This document shows positions 36,056 to 46,896 of a stretch of DNA of 64,000 nucleotides, in pieces (the stretch's first letter is position 1; each line of letters opens with the position of its first letter). This DNA comes from Conus ventricosus (Eukaryota > Mollusca > Gastropoda > Neogastropoda > Conidae): NCBI GenBank assembly GCA_018398815.1, contig CM031596.1:73939157-74003156 (forward strand), given 5' to 3'. The position numbers and the translations under genes are program-made. The notes under the pieces are model-generated. The model saw only the letters and a program-made list of their open reading frames with translations, made no database searches and had not been told where the DNA came from.

Positions 36056-36556
36056 TGGGGGGTTTACGATCCCTCCCCCCCTTTCCCCCCCCGGGGGGTT
36101 TGGGGATCCCTAACGCCCCCCCTGAGGGGAGTATAAAAAAAAGACATTTTTCACATGTTGTGAAACAAGCCCCCCCAAAAAATGTTTGGTTTTTGAAACA
36201 GATGTTTGGGGCATTTTTCAATTTATTGCCGCCCCGTCGTCACCGGCTGACGACGGGTTTAGTGCTTCGCACGGGGGCCCTCGCCGGCCAGGTGATCGAC
36301 GATCTACTTTAATTTTCGCATGCAGCTGTGCGGTCTAAGGGAAACAATCGTGGTATCTATAGAAAGCTGAGGATCTCCTCTATTAGGTGGTACTCTCCCT
36401 TGGTATATTATCCCGCATTGATTCTACTTTTTCGCTCATATTATGGGATAACTGGAGATAACTCTGGCTGCCCGTTCATCATGTTGTCGGCACGGACGCG
36501 TCAGCGAGTCGTTAGCGAACAGAAACATCGTATTTCAAGAAGTAATTGAAAGAATA

Positions 36557-36745
36557 ATGGAAGAACGATCAAAGGAAGAACTGGAACTGTTTTCCGAACT
36601 TGTGGAACTTTCCGAACTGTTTTCCGAACTTGCCGAATCGGACAGAGAGGATATGAGTGACGATGGTGAGTTGCACATACCAAATGATGAAATTTTCGGC
36701 ATTTTTTCTTCAATATGTGACAGCAGCTCTCTGTTTGAGGTTTAG
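36557..36745 (+). CDS. small acidic ORF, unidentified
   Basis: 62 residues, first clean sequence after the corrupted block. The frame is also open upstream to about 36490. It is Glu/Ser-rich with an internal repeat, LFSELVELSELFSELAE, followed by DREDMSDDGELHIPNDEIFG. Such acidic N-termini occur in transposase-type proteins, but no domain is recognisable. It could be chance. Confidence 0.25.
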   Translation: MEERSKEELELFSELVELSELFSELAESDREDMSDDGELHIPNDEIFGIFSSICDSSSLFEV

Positions 36746-36749
36746 ACCA

Positions 36750-37617
36750 CGCACAACAGCTGTGTGTGTGAAAGATGCATTGTTTTTATGTGTTTGCATA
36801 CACATTGTGTTGACTACAGTTATGATCATATTGATTTTTCATCCATACTTTCGTGGAGAAAAAGTTTTTGCTCATACTGTTTGCCTACACTTTTAAAACC
36901 AGTGGCGAGTGAAGTGCGTACTGAACACAGGACTGTAGTATTTTTTTTTCTAAAAGAACATGATTTGAAGTTTTCAAAAACATAATATTTATTGTTGTAT
37001 CGGTTTGGTTCTGTCTGTATATTTTTTGTAAAATACCGAAAATAGTGCGTCTCAGCGTGTCACGGTTGTGGCAGAAAGTTACGTCTGCAATGAGTTGGTC
37101 ACCCTTCCCATCCCGACTGATGACTAACATCTGTCAGCCAACTGAGAATGAAGGTAGGTAGCCTCTAGAGTCTGAGTTTTTGTGTTCAGTTGATCCTCAT
37201 CAATGCTCACCGAGCGATTATGGCAAGAATTGTTTTACAATCAGTTTTAGCTTTAAAAATACTGACACAATTTCACATGACCTTTCTATGGATGTCATCA
37301 TACCTGTGTAAGGAACAAAACGAATAGATTTTTAAAAAAAATGACGACAGAGAGAGAGAGATGTTGTTGTTGTTGTCGTACCCTGGCTAAAAGACTCCAG
37401 GATCATTCGAACAGCCGAAGTATTTGAACACATGGCACAAATGCATCAGCTGGGGATGAGAACATTACGTGTGTGACCGTTTTTGATTACCCCGCCACAT
37501 GGGCAGCCACACTCCGACTTCGGGGGAAGAGGAGAGAGAGAGAGAGAGAGAGATTAACAAACCCTCCAAAAGGGTGTGGTCATAGTCTGTTCATGATCTG
37601 ACTGCTAAACGGCCAAG
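36750..37617. other. no recognisable gene
   Basis: Non-coding-looking sequence with GTT and GA short repeats (37350-37375, 37532-37551). Confidence 0.6.
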
Positions 37618-37833
37618 ATGCCTTCGGTCAGTGACAGACAACGAGGCAAGGCCCAGGTGACAACAACCAAAGCCAGTCCCTTCACGACCCTGTCAGACTA
37701 TCAGCGTGATGAGGATGTGAGGACCCACCTGGGAGGCAGAGATCAACAGACGTTTGAAGTCGCCACTGCAATCGTTTTCAATGTCCTTCTCAATCTTCGG
37801 CGTCTTCCCGTGATAGTGCTTGTTCAGAACTAA
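37618..37833 (+). CDS. possible short exon/ORF, unidentified
   Basis: 71-residue ORF beginning MPSVSDRQRGKAQV with balanced composition (SDYQRDEDVRTHLGGRDQQ). No family recognised; a CA microsatellite follows within 15 bp of the stop. Confidence 0.2.
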   Translation: MPSVSDRQRGKAQVTTTKASPFTTLSDYQRDEDVRTHLGGRDQQTFEVATAIVFNVLLNLRRLPVIVLVQN

Positions 37834-37836
37834 CAC

Positions 37837-37869
37837 ACACAGACACAGACACACACGCACGCACGCACG

Positions 37870-37918
<49 letters not shown>
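37837..37918. repeat. (CA)n microsatellite
   Basis: About 25 uninterrupted CA units after a CACGCACG stretch. Confidence 0.95.
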
Positions 37919-37920
<2 letters not shown>

Positions 37921-38108
37921 GGGTCTTAATCAGCACATTAATGAGCTTACAGTTCATTAGATAGTTTCAGTTGAGCCCAAATCTCATTGTATATTCTATT
38001 ATAAGCTAGTAATGAGCTGTGTGTGAGAGAGGGAGGAGAGAGGGGGGGGGGGGAGAGAGAGAGAAAAGAGGGGGGGAGAGGGGAGAAAAGAGGAAGAGAC
38101 CCCCCCCC

Positions 38109-39108
38109 NNNNNNNNNNNNNNNNNNNNNNNNNNNNNNNNNNNNNNNNNNNNNNNNNNNNNNNNNNNNNNNNNNNNNNNNNNNNNNNNNNNNNNNNNNNN
38201 NNNNNNNNNNNNNNNNNNNNNNNNNNNNNNNNNNNNNNNNNNNNNNNNNNNNNNNNNNNNNNNNNNNNNNNNNNNNNNNNNNNNNNNNNNNNNNNNNNNN
38301 NNNNNNNNNNNNNNNNNNNNNNNNNNNNNNNNNNNNNNNNNNNNNNNNNNNNNNNNNNNNNNNNNNNNNNNNNNNNNNNNNNNNNNNNNNNNNNNNNNNN
38401 NNNNNNNNNNNNNNNNNNNNNNNNNNNNNNNNNNNNNNNNNNNNNNNNNNNNNNNNNNNNNNNNNNNNNNNNNNNNNNNNNNNNNNNNNNNNNNNNNNNN
38501 NNNNNNNNNNNNNNNNNNNNNNNNNNNNNNNNNNNNNNNNNNNNNNNNNNNNNNNNNNNNNNNNNNNNNNNNNNNNNNNNNNNNNNNNNNNNNNNNNNNN
38601 NNNNNNNNNNNNNNNNNNNNNNNNNNNNNNNNNNNNNNNNNNNNNNNNNNNNNNNNNNNNNNNNNNNNNNNNNNNNNNNNNNNNNNNNNNNNNNNNNNNN
38701 NNNNNNNNNNNNNNNNNNNNNNNNNNNNNNNNNNNNNNNNNNNNNNNNNNNNNNNNNNNNNNNNNNNNNNNNNNNNNNNNNNNNNNNNNNNNNNNNNNNN
38801 NNNNNNNNNNNNNNNNNNNNNNNNNNNNNNNNNNNNNNNNNNNNNNNNNNNNNNNNNNNNNNNNNNNNNNNNNNNNNNNNNNNNNNNNNNNNNNNNNNNN
38901 NNNNNNNNNNNNNNNNNNNNNNNNNNNNNNNNNNNNNNNNNNNNNNNNNNNNNNNNNNNNNNNNNNNNNNNNNNNNNNNNNNNNNNNNNNNNNNNNNNNN
39001 NNNNNNNNNNNNNNNNNNNNNNNNNNNNNNNNNNNNNNNNNNNNNNNNNNNNNNNNNNNNNNNNNNNNNNNNNNNNNNNNNNNNNNNNNNNNNNNNNNNN
39101 NNNNNNNN
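38109..39108. other. assembly gap (1000 N)
   Basis: Exactly 1000 N, preceded by a GA/G-rich tract (38020-38108). It removes the C-terminal part of the copy B polymerase. Confidence 1.
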
Positions 39109-40831
39109 CCCCCAATTTTTATTTCATGGGGTAAAACACCCTTTCTAACAAGATTGGGGTCAAAATATTTTCTGTTATTGGGCAGGACTTAAGGACATAG
39201 CCAGTGCCTCTAATGACCCATCATGTGTTGCATTAGAGTCGTAGAAAGACATATTATTTAGATTAAAGCACATGTACTTTTCTGATGACTGTGCAATGCA
39301 TGCTACCCTGAAGGCGCTGGTTATGCTTGCATTATAAGGTGAGAGTCATAACCTCGCAAGTTGTGAAAGAATACAGGCAGCTTCCATGTCTTTGGATCAA
39401 ACTTTAGTTGAAGATTGCATTTGTTATGCGCCGCTCCTCTAAACTTTCCGCTAATGTGATCAGGGTCTCTTACTGTCGGATTCTCTGCGTCTGATGAGAG
39501 GCCTAACCACAAATCCAACAGTGAGTGGCTGAGTCATAATGTTTTTGGGGCTTCAGGCGGCATCATGATTTCAGATAAATTCAGATTATTAGAACAATCA
39601 TTACGCACTTTCTGCATGCGTTCTAAGAAGTATTCTGCAGCATCTAGGCCTCTATACAATTCTGGTGCTGAATGGGCGCCATCCGACCTAACAATAATGA
39701 AGGCAAATGAACAAATCTGATGATTACTCTTTAAAGATGTTTTCGAAGTTTTTGTGGTGCTGGCCCTTCATAAGGAACAATAAGCGACTCGAAGTCTGGG
39801 GTAAACTACGTATGGACTTGTTTGCAGCCGTTTCCAGTTCTTAAAACTAAACTTTAGATCCTGGAGGGGGCGTAGTTAGTTCTGTCTTACAGTCTACAGA
39901 ACTTTTACAATGTTTTATATGTTCACTTGCGGCTTGCACAGATGGAATTCTTGTTAAACATTTTCTGCAGAATTCTTGTATGTTAGTGTTTTTTGAAGTA
40001 TGCGCTAATAATCTGCTCATTGTGCGTATCAATGTGTAATGGGGCAGCCCTGCTGGCGAAAACATTAGGAGTAAGTCCACATGACTTTTGGCTGGTTCGC
40101 CTATTGTTGGACTGTTCTTGGACACTTTAATTGGCACCAAATTTGTTTCCTCATCCCATGTGTATACATTAACAGTTATTGGGTTGTTTTGTTCTTCAAA
40201 CTGATCAATTTGGTCTACACTAACAGGAAAGGATATTCCATTGAAGTTAAGATCTTTGGCGTATTGCCGATAGTTAGTCACTCTCTCTGCGTGTTCGCGA
40301 CATGATGCAGCCTTGCAAGAACGCACCACATGAAACATTTGTTGTCTGAATTTTTTATGTTTAAAATGCTCTCTTTAAAACCAACTCCCGAGGTAGCGGA
40401 ATGTAAGCCTTGCCTACAATCGGTGCATACTTAGCCTGGTTTTAATCTAATCTCTAAGACTTCGCCCTCTGACCAACCAGAGCCTCTCATTTTAGCTTCT
40501 TCAGCGGCAGCGTTAAACTGTGTAAGCAGCTCGTCTGCCCAACCGGGTGTTAAGTCATTAGAGGAAAGATAGTCTGTTGTTTAGTTGAGACCCAAACTTC
40601 TAGATTTTCTTCATTTATTGTTACATAGTCAATTAAAACAGCTAACATTACTTTAACTGGCGGGTCTATTGTTAGTTTACTTGGAACTTGAGAAATAGCA
40701 TGTACAACGCTTGCCTGTACGTTTGTTGGGTCAATGACTTCTAAATCAATATCATTCAGTGCTCTTGATAAACGCTCTCTCTCGAGCATTCCTTCAAACA
40801 ATTCGTCTTGTCCTTCATATATCTTAGCCAT
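39109..40831 (-). pseudogene. protein-primed DNA polymerase B, N-terminal part (Polinton copy B)
   Basis: Would replicate the element's linear DNA using a terminal protein primer. The readable segment at 39321-39518 contains VRDPDHISGKFRGAAHNKCN and FFHNLRGYDSHLI, a signature of the exonuclease/terminal-protein-linked region of Polinton PolB. ORF 39847-40338 covers the preceding domain, with a Cys/His cluster (FCRKCL, HIKHC). RGSGWSEGEVLEI (about 40480) is the typical segment near the polymerase N-terminus. ORF 40550-40831 (start MAKIYEG) is adjacent and in the right position to be the very N-terminus; a frameshift near 40560 separates it, so joining them is inference. Further stops lie at 40340-40380 and 39520-39840. 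The catalytic palm is in the gap. Confidence 0.82.
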
Positions 40832-41019
40832 GCTGTCCTTCTTTTCTAAGCCAAAATATTTTTTAAATTAAAAAAAAAATACTTAATCAGAACCAATATC
40901 AACGGTCTTTTTGCGCTTGGACTCATAAACTAAAGTATAAACACCCTTCGGTGTTGTTAATGTGAGCTGTTTAGAACAGAGTTTAATGTCTCGTTTACTT
41001 TTTTTTAAGCATTCCTTTT

Positions 41020-41582
41020 TTATCTGCTCGGGTCTGGCTGTTGAGAAAAACTTGTCCTCGCCTTTCTTTGAAGATCAAACTTTTGTCTTTTGTAGTCATC
41101 AAAATCGGCCTGTAAACGATTAAATTCTTCATCCGTGATGTTTGAGTCAACAAGCGCTTTATTTATTGTCAGTTTAAACGAGCTAAGTTTAGCTGTTATT
41201 AGTTGAACCATTAGCTGTGTGCTTTTGGAGTTTAGTTTTTAATTTTTTGCCAGCCGCACTTACAGCTAATGAACACAGGCGAGAGCTAAAGACAAACCTC
41301 CTAGAGGTAAAGCCGCGGGTGCGCCTATGCCCGTTGCTAAGAGACCAACACTCGTTCCTGCTGATAGAGCACTTATAGTCGATGCTCCAGTATTAACATA
41401 TGTAACAGCATTAAAGGCAGCAGAATACCTTCGTTTGGTTTTGCTGTATTTTGAAAGGTCTTGCTCTAGTACTTGCTGCATTTGCGTAATGTTTGTTAAT
41501 CTAAAGGTTTTTATGTTAGGGTTTCTACTATCTCTTCTTTTAGCGGCGCTGTAGGCACATTTGGATAAACCTGAACAGACAT
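41020..41582 (-). pseudogene. Polinton copy B: small protein with hydrophobic segments
   Basis: Begins at ATG 41582 (MSVQVYPNVP). The frame shifts near 41520, continues as DLSKYSKTKRRYSAAF, then a Gly/Ala-rich hydrophobic stretch (SVGLLATGIGAPAALPLGG) suggesting two membrane-spanning segments, and after another shift near 41215 a helical tail (ALVDSNITDEEFNRLQ). Similar arrangements (basic region, hydrophobic pair, D-x-EF helical tail) accompany Polinton capsid genes in other invertebrates as I recall them. It lies between PolB and the capsid gene on the same strand. Function unknown; a virion membrane-active protein is a guess. Confidence 0.6.
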
Positions 41583-41604
41583 GCTTTTTTAAAATAAAAA
41601 TAAT

Positions 41605-42875
41605 TTAGTATACTACATTTTCTAATCTGTTCTTTACAATATTCAGCTGCGCATCATATATTAAAAACAAATGTACATTAAGCGGTTTATCGGCTTCTTC
41701 TTCTTTATCAATTTGGATGTTTATTACGTCTCTCACAGTTCCTCCGCTTCCATGCAACTGATTATCCTCTGTTGACCTTAGGTCAATCCAAAAAACGTAT
41801 TTCGTTGTTAAATAATCATCAAGCCTAACATTGTGAAGATGTAAATCTTTAGACACAAGGTCAACTGTTGGATTTCTACACCTCCCGCCTCCAAACAGTT
41901 TTCTTATTTCATCAAAATGCTGATAAGGTTTAAGCCCGCTAGCGTAGATTTGGTTAGGACTACCCTCAATCGAACATTGTACTTTCGTTATTTTAGGATT
42001 AAAAAACTTTTCACTTGCTCTTTTGAACGGTTCTTCATCTTCGCACAGCAATAAAATACCTTTAAGCGATCTTGCTGCAACACTAAAACTAAAATTCCAT
42101 ATAGTGTCTGCCCTGCTTCTGGGATATGTTGTATGATGAATCACTCTTTCGTAATATATTGGGAAATGTGACTCATATTGGTGCGCAATCAGCTCTGCTA
42201 AATTAGGGTTGCTAACAACATCAAACTCTAACGAGATGTCAGAAATGCTGTACTTTGCTTCGGTGTCTGATGATATGATAACACGTTTGTATTCATTAAA
42301 AGTTAGTTCATATGACAATCTGTCTTTTAATGCTCTTGAAAGTATGGCGAAATGCGCTTTTAACAACTCAAAATCTAAGGGAATGGAAAAGCGATTTTTA
42401 TACGCAAACTTTACGGCTACATACTTTTTGACGTCTTTAGTATCTCCAGCGCCTATTCTATGTTTTAGTGCTTCTTCATTTTCGATTCTTGAAACGCAAG
42501 ATCAGCCCTTTCATTCCCGGTTAGCCATAGATCAGAATAGGTTAAAAATATGTCTGCATTGTGTAAAGAAAATATTTCTTGCCCCTCAAGTTTTATAGAA
42601 ATTTTCTTAACAATTGCCCGCCCCAGATTCTGTACAACTGTCCTGTTTGGGTCTGTTGTTGAAACGAGTTCTATTTTGAAAGTAAGACGCGCAGAGCCTG
42701 GCACAATCAATTCATCCGCTCCTAAGTCTGGAAATTTGACAGTAAGAATTTGATCTGCATCAATAGTAGATGGATTATTTGGAACAATAATATTCCGTTT
42801 ATTTCCCTTCACGCCATGGGGCTCTTTCTGTTTTCTATGCGGGTCAAGAATCGAGCCATGTGCTTGTTGTGGCAT
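41605..42875 (-). pseudogene. Polinton copy B: major capsid protein candidate (double jelly roll)
   Basis: About 420 codons from MPQQAHGSIL at 42875 to the stop at 41605, with one frameshift between 42366 and 42470. The N-terminal half has ELIVPGSARLTFKIEL, TVVQNLGRAIVKKISIKLEG and FLTYSDLWLT; the C-terminal half has VQCSIEGSPNQIYASGLKP, FWIDLRSTEDNQLHGSGG and NIQIDK. Both halves are beta-rich, each with a PG-x-x-LTF/IEG-type strand pattern, consistent with two jelly rolls. I recognise this family as co-occurring with PolB and the ATPase in invertebrate Polinton-like loci. The capsid role is inference; a structure prediction would settle it. Confidence 0.65.
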
Positions 42876-42913
42876 TTTTATAAAACAAAATAAAAAGTTA
42901 ATTATTTAAAAAC

Positions 42914-43326
42914 ATGGCAAGAATTGAAGGCGAAGAAGATTATGATGTTTTTGATCTTGGAGACGACATGAGTGAAATGATCCTTTGACACAGCATCGCT
43001 CAATGCGCTCAATGCGGCATGAATTAACAGAAAGTAAGGTTAAATCATTGTACCAAAGTTTAGGTCAAGAACCTCCCGAATTTATAGACCCAAATGATTT
43101 TGAATTAAAAGATGATCATTTGTTTGTGAGGAGCGACCAAGGACAACTTGTTCAGCTTACAACTAAAAAAGACCCATCAAAGTTTTTAGCCGTGGGTTCA
43201 ATTAGAAATAGACTCAGTGTGAAAGATCAAAATCGCCTTGGCCTTGTTAGGCCAAAATTAAGGGCGGAGGCAGTTTCTAAACTTCAAAACACACTGCAAG
43301 AACTCCCAACAGATAACCAAATGTAA
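42914..43326 (+). pseudogene. Polinton copy B: small acidic cassette protein
   Basis: Starts at ATG 42914 (MARIEGEEDYDVFDLGDD) back-to-back with the capsid gene, 38 bp apart, so the two probably share a divergent promoter region. A one-base indel near 42990 shifts the frame to the ORF at 42985-43326, which is rich in charged residues (FELKDDHLFVRSDQGQLVQL). 137 codons. No domain recognised; ends 3 bp before the next ATG. Confidence 0.6.
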
Positions 43327-43329
43327 AAC

Positions 43330-44102
43330 ATGGAACTTAAAGAATTAAATCAATCAGCAGGCGAATTAATAAATACAATAGAAGCAGAAACCAGTTTTTC
43401 AGAAGAAACAGCGTTAAAGACTATACACGACTCACCGCTACCCATGCGAGAACTAACAGCCCTTGATCGTACTTTAAGAACCATCAAAGGCGAATTAACA
43501 AACAATTTAGCAAAACTAGGTGAACTAGATGGGCAATATAAAAAGAGAAAAAGAAAAACTCGTAGAGGCTGATGACGCCAACTTTGGGCATGATATTAAA
43601 GAAAGAATAACCCAAAGACTAAAAGATCTTGAACAAGAAAGATCAGCAAGACTAGAAGTGCTGACTACTAACCGAGACCAATTACGAACTCAAGTGAATA
43701 GAATAAGAGAAACTATCCGAAAAATTTTATATGAAGACACAACGCTAGCAGAACGAATACGAACACTGTTTAGAGAGCAAGGAGTCCCCATTAGCAAGCG
43801 TTATAACGGCCTTAGGTTTTGCAATAAGTACACTGGTGATGGCTATTACAGGCGGCGGTGGTCAAAGTTCAGTGCCTCCACCGCCATCGCCTCCACCTGA
43901 TAAATCATGGGTAAAGAAACAGCTTGATCATCTTGCGAGTTTATTAAAAAAATTAGCTGGTAAAGCTATAGACTCTTTACCTGGTATATTAGGGGGTATT
44001 GTTAGCTGGCTTTTGTCTACTGCAAGCAAAGTAGTTGGCTTTATGGCCGAGCACTTATGGACATTAGTTCTCTTAATAGTTGGGTTAATTTTAGTAAGAT
44101 AA
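43330..44102 (+). pseudogene. Polinton copy B: coiled-coil protein with C-terminal membrane anchor
   Basis: Read as two overlapping ORFs (43330-43572 and 43529-43900) and a third (43836-44102) in this copy. Copy A lacks one A at the first junction and fuses the first two, so a single gene of about 255 codons is likely. Order: Asn/Glu-rich helix, long charged coiled coil (KERITQRLKDLEQERSARLE), an amphipathic segment, a GGGG/PPPP linker (GGGGQSSVPPPPSPPPD), an amphipathic Lys/Leu helix, and hydrophobic SWLLSTASKVVGF and LWTLVLLIVGLILV helices at the end. The layout suggests a membrane or membrane-active virion protein; this is inference. Confidence 0.65.
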
Positions 44103-45294
44103 AGACCAAGTAATCCTAGGCCAGTTAATCCAAGAACAAGCGCTGTCTTTTCATATTCATGGTCATCGCGAACAGAGTCCGCGAGCTTTGCTGAGTCTTC
44201 AATGATTTTGGGGGGGTTGGACTTCGGGGATTAGATGACTTAATCTTGGGTGTTCTTTTATTGTTTGTAATATTACTGGCTCAGAATTTATGTCGTTTTT
44301 CCAACCTTCTGTTCATTGCCTGCTATAAGAATTTCATTATTATAGTTTATTATTATTCCTACCTGGAGTCTGAGGTCAGAAGGCAGCATGTATAAACCAG
44401 TGCCAACAGCAAAGTCTACTTTCGATCTTGCGTATTGTAAAACATTTTGGTATCTTTTAATACTTGAAGGTAAATCAACTGTAGAATTAATGGCGTCCTC
44501 TAAATTTGCTAAGTATTGTTTTTGTGCGTCAAAGCCAGTAGAAGATCAGTTATGCTCGATCTTGCCTGTGCTTGCGAACCTAGCAAACACCAAACGTAAG
44601 TACGAATAGAGTCGTTTATTCGTTCTATTCCCGCCCTAGTTAGGCCCTTAGAAGTGTCTAAGATAAATGTTGTCCATGCTGTTTTATGCTCTTGCTGTAG
44701 GGACACAGGCTTAACAGTTGTGCCTGGAAAGAAAGATTTTAAAGGAGAATGCCAGTCATAGTTATACTTTCTGTGCGTGCCCCAATAATAAAGGTCGCCT
44801 AGGCCATGATTATGATCCAACTTTTGTCTAAAGTCTGTCTTGATGTTAATATTGAATTCGTTACAGATTCTTTCAAAAGCCTTCATGTCTATTCTGTTGC
44901 TGAATGGATTAAACGGTTTGTCATTTGGTAATGGCGCTTGCAGTTCAGACAAAATACGTCTGAAGGTGTAATAAAATGAAATCTGTACACTGACCTCACC
45001 AAAGGATCATGGTGATTTAAATGATCAGCATACGCCACTCCACACCCAGTTGATGCGCAAAACACAGCAAAGTTTAACTGGTTCTGATAAAACTGCATCG
45101 GATGACTAAACCACGCTTTCTTGATGTGGTCGTTTTCAATAGGAGGGTTAAGATAGCTCTTCAATGGAGTACTCACCTTTTTATGAAAGAGGCAGTCTGG
45201 GTCACAGCAATGTCAAGAGTATCAGTTGCTATATTTTTAAGATTGTAGTGCGGCCCAACAGAATATTTTGCGCCAGTATATTTGAATGCACTCA
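44050..45294 (-). pseudogene. Polinton copy B: ~400-residue cassette protein, unknown
   Basis: ATG at 45294 (MSAFKYTGAKYSVGPHYN). Frameshifts near 45175, 44950 and 44510 split it. Segments: SHPMQFYQNQLNFAVFCAST with GCGVAYADHLNHHDPLVRSV, LPNDKPFNPFSNRIDMKAFE, TDFRQKLDHNHGLGDLYYWG, and RAGIERINDSIRTYVW followed by CLLGSQAQARSSI. It ends in a short hydrophobic helix near 44110. Its 3' end runs into the antisense strand of the preceding gene. I recall close relatives in Polinton-like loci of cnidarians and molluscs but know no assigned function. Its size and single copy make a structural role plausible. Confidence 0.6.
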
Positions 45295-45314
45295 TTTTTA
45301 ATTTGTTTTAAAAA

Positions 45315-46008
45315 ATGTTTGTAACAATAACAACTCAAGACCGTCCTTCGTTTTTAGAACATGCTATTGATAACAATTGCGGGGCCAAAACGGTCGCGCT
45401 CCATGAAATATTTTACAAAGTCGAAGGGTTTAATATAAGCGAAACCAAGGGGAATAATAAGATTACAAAAGTTGTGGGGCTCAAAGCTAACCAGTTAACA
45501 ATACCTGATGGTTATTACGGGTTTTGCTCACTAAAAGAAGCAATGAGTAAATTCGGCATTACTCTCAAACTTAACAATGCAAATCTAAAAACCCAATATT
45601 AACATTCGAACCTGAAAAAGCAGATTACTTATTTGATAAAGAGCTAGCTAAAATGTTAGGCTTTAAAGTTGACACTCAGGTCACTAAAAGATTTGTTGTT
45701 GCGCCAAACAAAACTACTTTTAAGGGGGAAAATCCGCTCGATCTTGCATTACATTCATTACTTTATGTTCATTTGGATGAGCTGAGCACTGATGAAAACT
45801 TATATGATGGAAGGCCCTCAAATGTTTTAAGAGCTTTACCGCGGCGGGGAAAGCTGCATATTGCGATTATGAAATTATACAATTCCCTAATTTACAGTTT
45901 AAAAGATTAGTTTGTGGGAGGGTTGGGTCATTTAATATAAAAATTGCAGACAAAGCAGGGAAAGTTGTGAAATGCAATAACCTACACATTGTTTTGGAAA
46001 TAAAATAA
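45315..46008 (+). pseudogene. Polinton copy B: penton/minor capsid-like protein
   Basis: Starts ATG 45315, divergent from the previous gene with 20 bp between starts. The pattern LKANQLTIPDGYYGFCSLKEAM, then FDKELAKMLGFKVDTQV, then DLALHSLLYVHLDEL, then PSNVLRALPR is the beta-rich arrangement I associate with penton-like proteins of Polintons: a PPGYY-like turn, an ...LA-x-MLGF motif, then ALYVY-like strand. Frameshifts near 45596 and 45880 divide it; the C-terminal strand region ends at the stop 46006. Jelly-roll assignment is inference. Confidence 0.6.
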
Positions 46009-46023
46009 TAAACTGTACTAAAA

Positions 46024-46566
46024 ATGTCGCGTGGGCCAGAAGAACCAGGAGTTACATTAGCGCCTGTGAGGTGTATAACCTTAGAATTAAAAGACCTTGC
46101 AGACGTTGCGGACTTTGAACAGAATGGTGAAATAGGCACTTTGTATGGTTTTGAGTACACTAAAGATGGTGATTATAAACGCAAAGAGGTTGGCGACAGC
46201 AAAAAGTTTCCTAAACTAGAACAGCTGCGCAATCTAGAAGCAAATAATGTTGGCCAGTATGAATATAAAATAGTTCGAAAGCCTGACCTCAAATGGCACT
46301 TAGAACCATATTTAGAATGGGACATAAAATTTGAATTCATAAGCCCATTTACATATTTTAGCCATCAAAAAAGTTTCAGAAAAGCATTCAACTCTGGCCC
46401 TTTACATGTAAGTCTTATGCCGGACGACAATAGTCGGAAAGAAATTGAAATAACGCCGTATGGGAAAAAACAGTACATCCTCCACAGAAGAGAAACGGTT
46501 TTAAAAGATGCTTCTACAAAATTACAGTTCATTCCACAAATGAAATTAGAGATGCGTTCACAATGA
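46024..46566 (+). CDS. Polinton copy B: unknown 180-residue protein
   Basis: One of the few unbroken genes (ATG 46024, MSRGPEEPGVTLAPVRC). Mixed charged sequence with aromatic-rich centre (DLKWHLEPYLEWDIKFEFIS) and no membrane segment or recognised domain. Its stop overlaps the next start as ATGA, implying coordinated expression. Copy A partner at 13877-14416 is frameshifted. Confidence 0.75.
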   Translation: MSRGPEEPGVTLAPVRCITLELKDLADVADFEQNGEIGTLYGFEYTKDGDYKRKEVGDSKKFPKLEQLRNLEANNVGQYEYKIVRKPDLKWHLEPYLEWDIKFEFISPFTYFSHQKSFRKAFNSGPLHVSLMPDDNSRKEIEITPYGKKQYILHRRETVLKDASTKLQFIPQMKLEMRSQ

Positions 46567-46880
46567 TATTTGAAATTTCTGTCTTAAAAGATAAGGGGAG
46601 GGATGGGGTTGTGGGCGTTAGTGACGTCCTTCTAAAAGGAATTCTAATTAGCTGGCAAAACTTAGACGTTAAAAAACTTAAAGTTACCGTCGTCATTCTT
46701 CACAATGGCGAGGATATTAAGGTCATAACAACAAGCAACAAAATCAATATTAGTCTAAATAGAAACAATCTTACAGAACTGAATTGGATTAATCTTACAC
46801 ATTTAGACCTTATAGGATTTTATTATACTGAACAAGTTTTGACAGAGAGCATGATAAAAACAATAACTGGTTTAGATTAA
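46563..46880 (+). CDS. Polinton copy B: unknown 105-residue protein
   Basis: Unbroken ORF starting in the ATGA overlap with the previous gene. Beta-rich composition (VVGVSDVLLKGILISW, KLKVTVVILHNGEDIKVITT). No family recognised; the next gene begins 16 bp after its stop. Position just before the ATPase suggests a virion assembly role, as inference only. Confidence 0.7.
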   Translation: MIFEISVLKDKGRDGVVGVSDVLLKGILISWQNLDVKKLKVTVVILHNGEDIKVITTSNKINISLNRNNLTELNWINLTHLDLIGFYYTEQVLTESMIKTITGLD

Positions 46881-46896
46881 ATTCTAGTATAAAACT

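Noticed and set aside
38006..39192. Long ORFs of ~370-390 residues
   Set aside because: They consist of N bases in the assembly gap.
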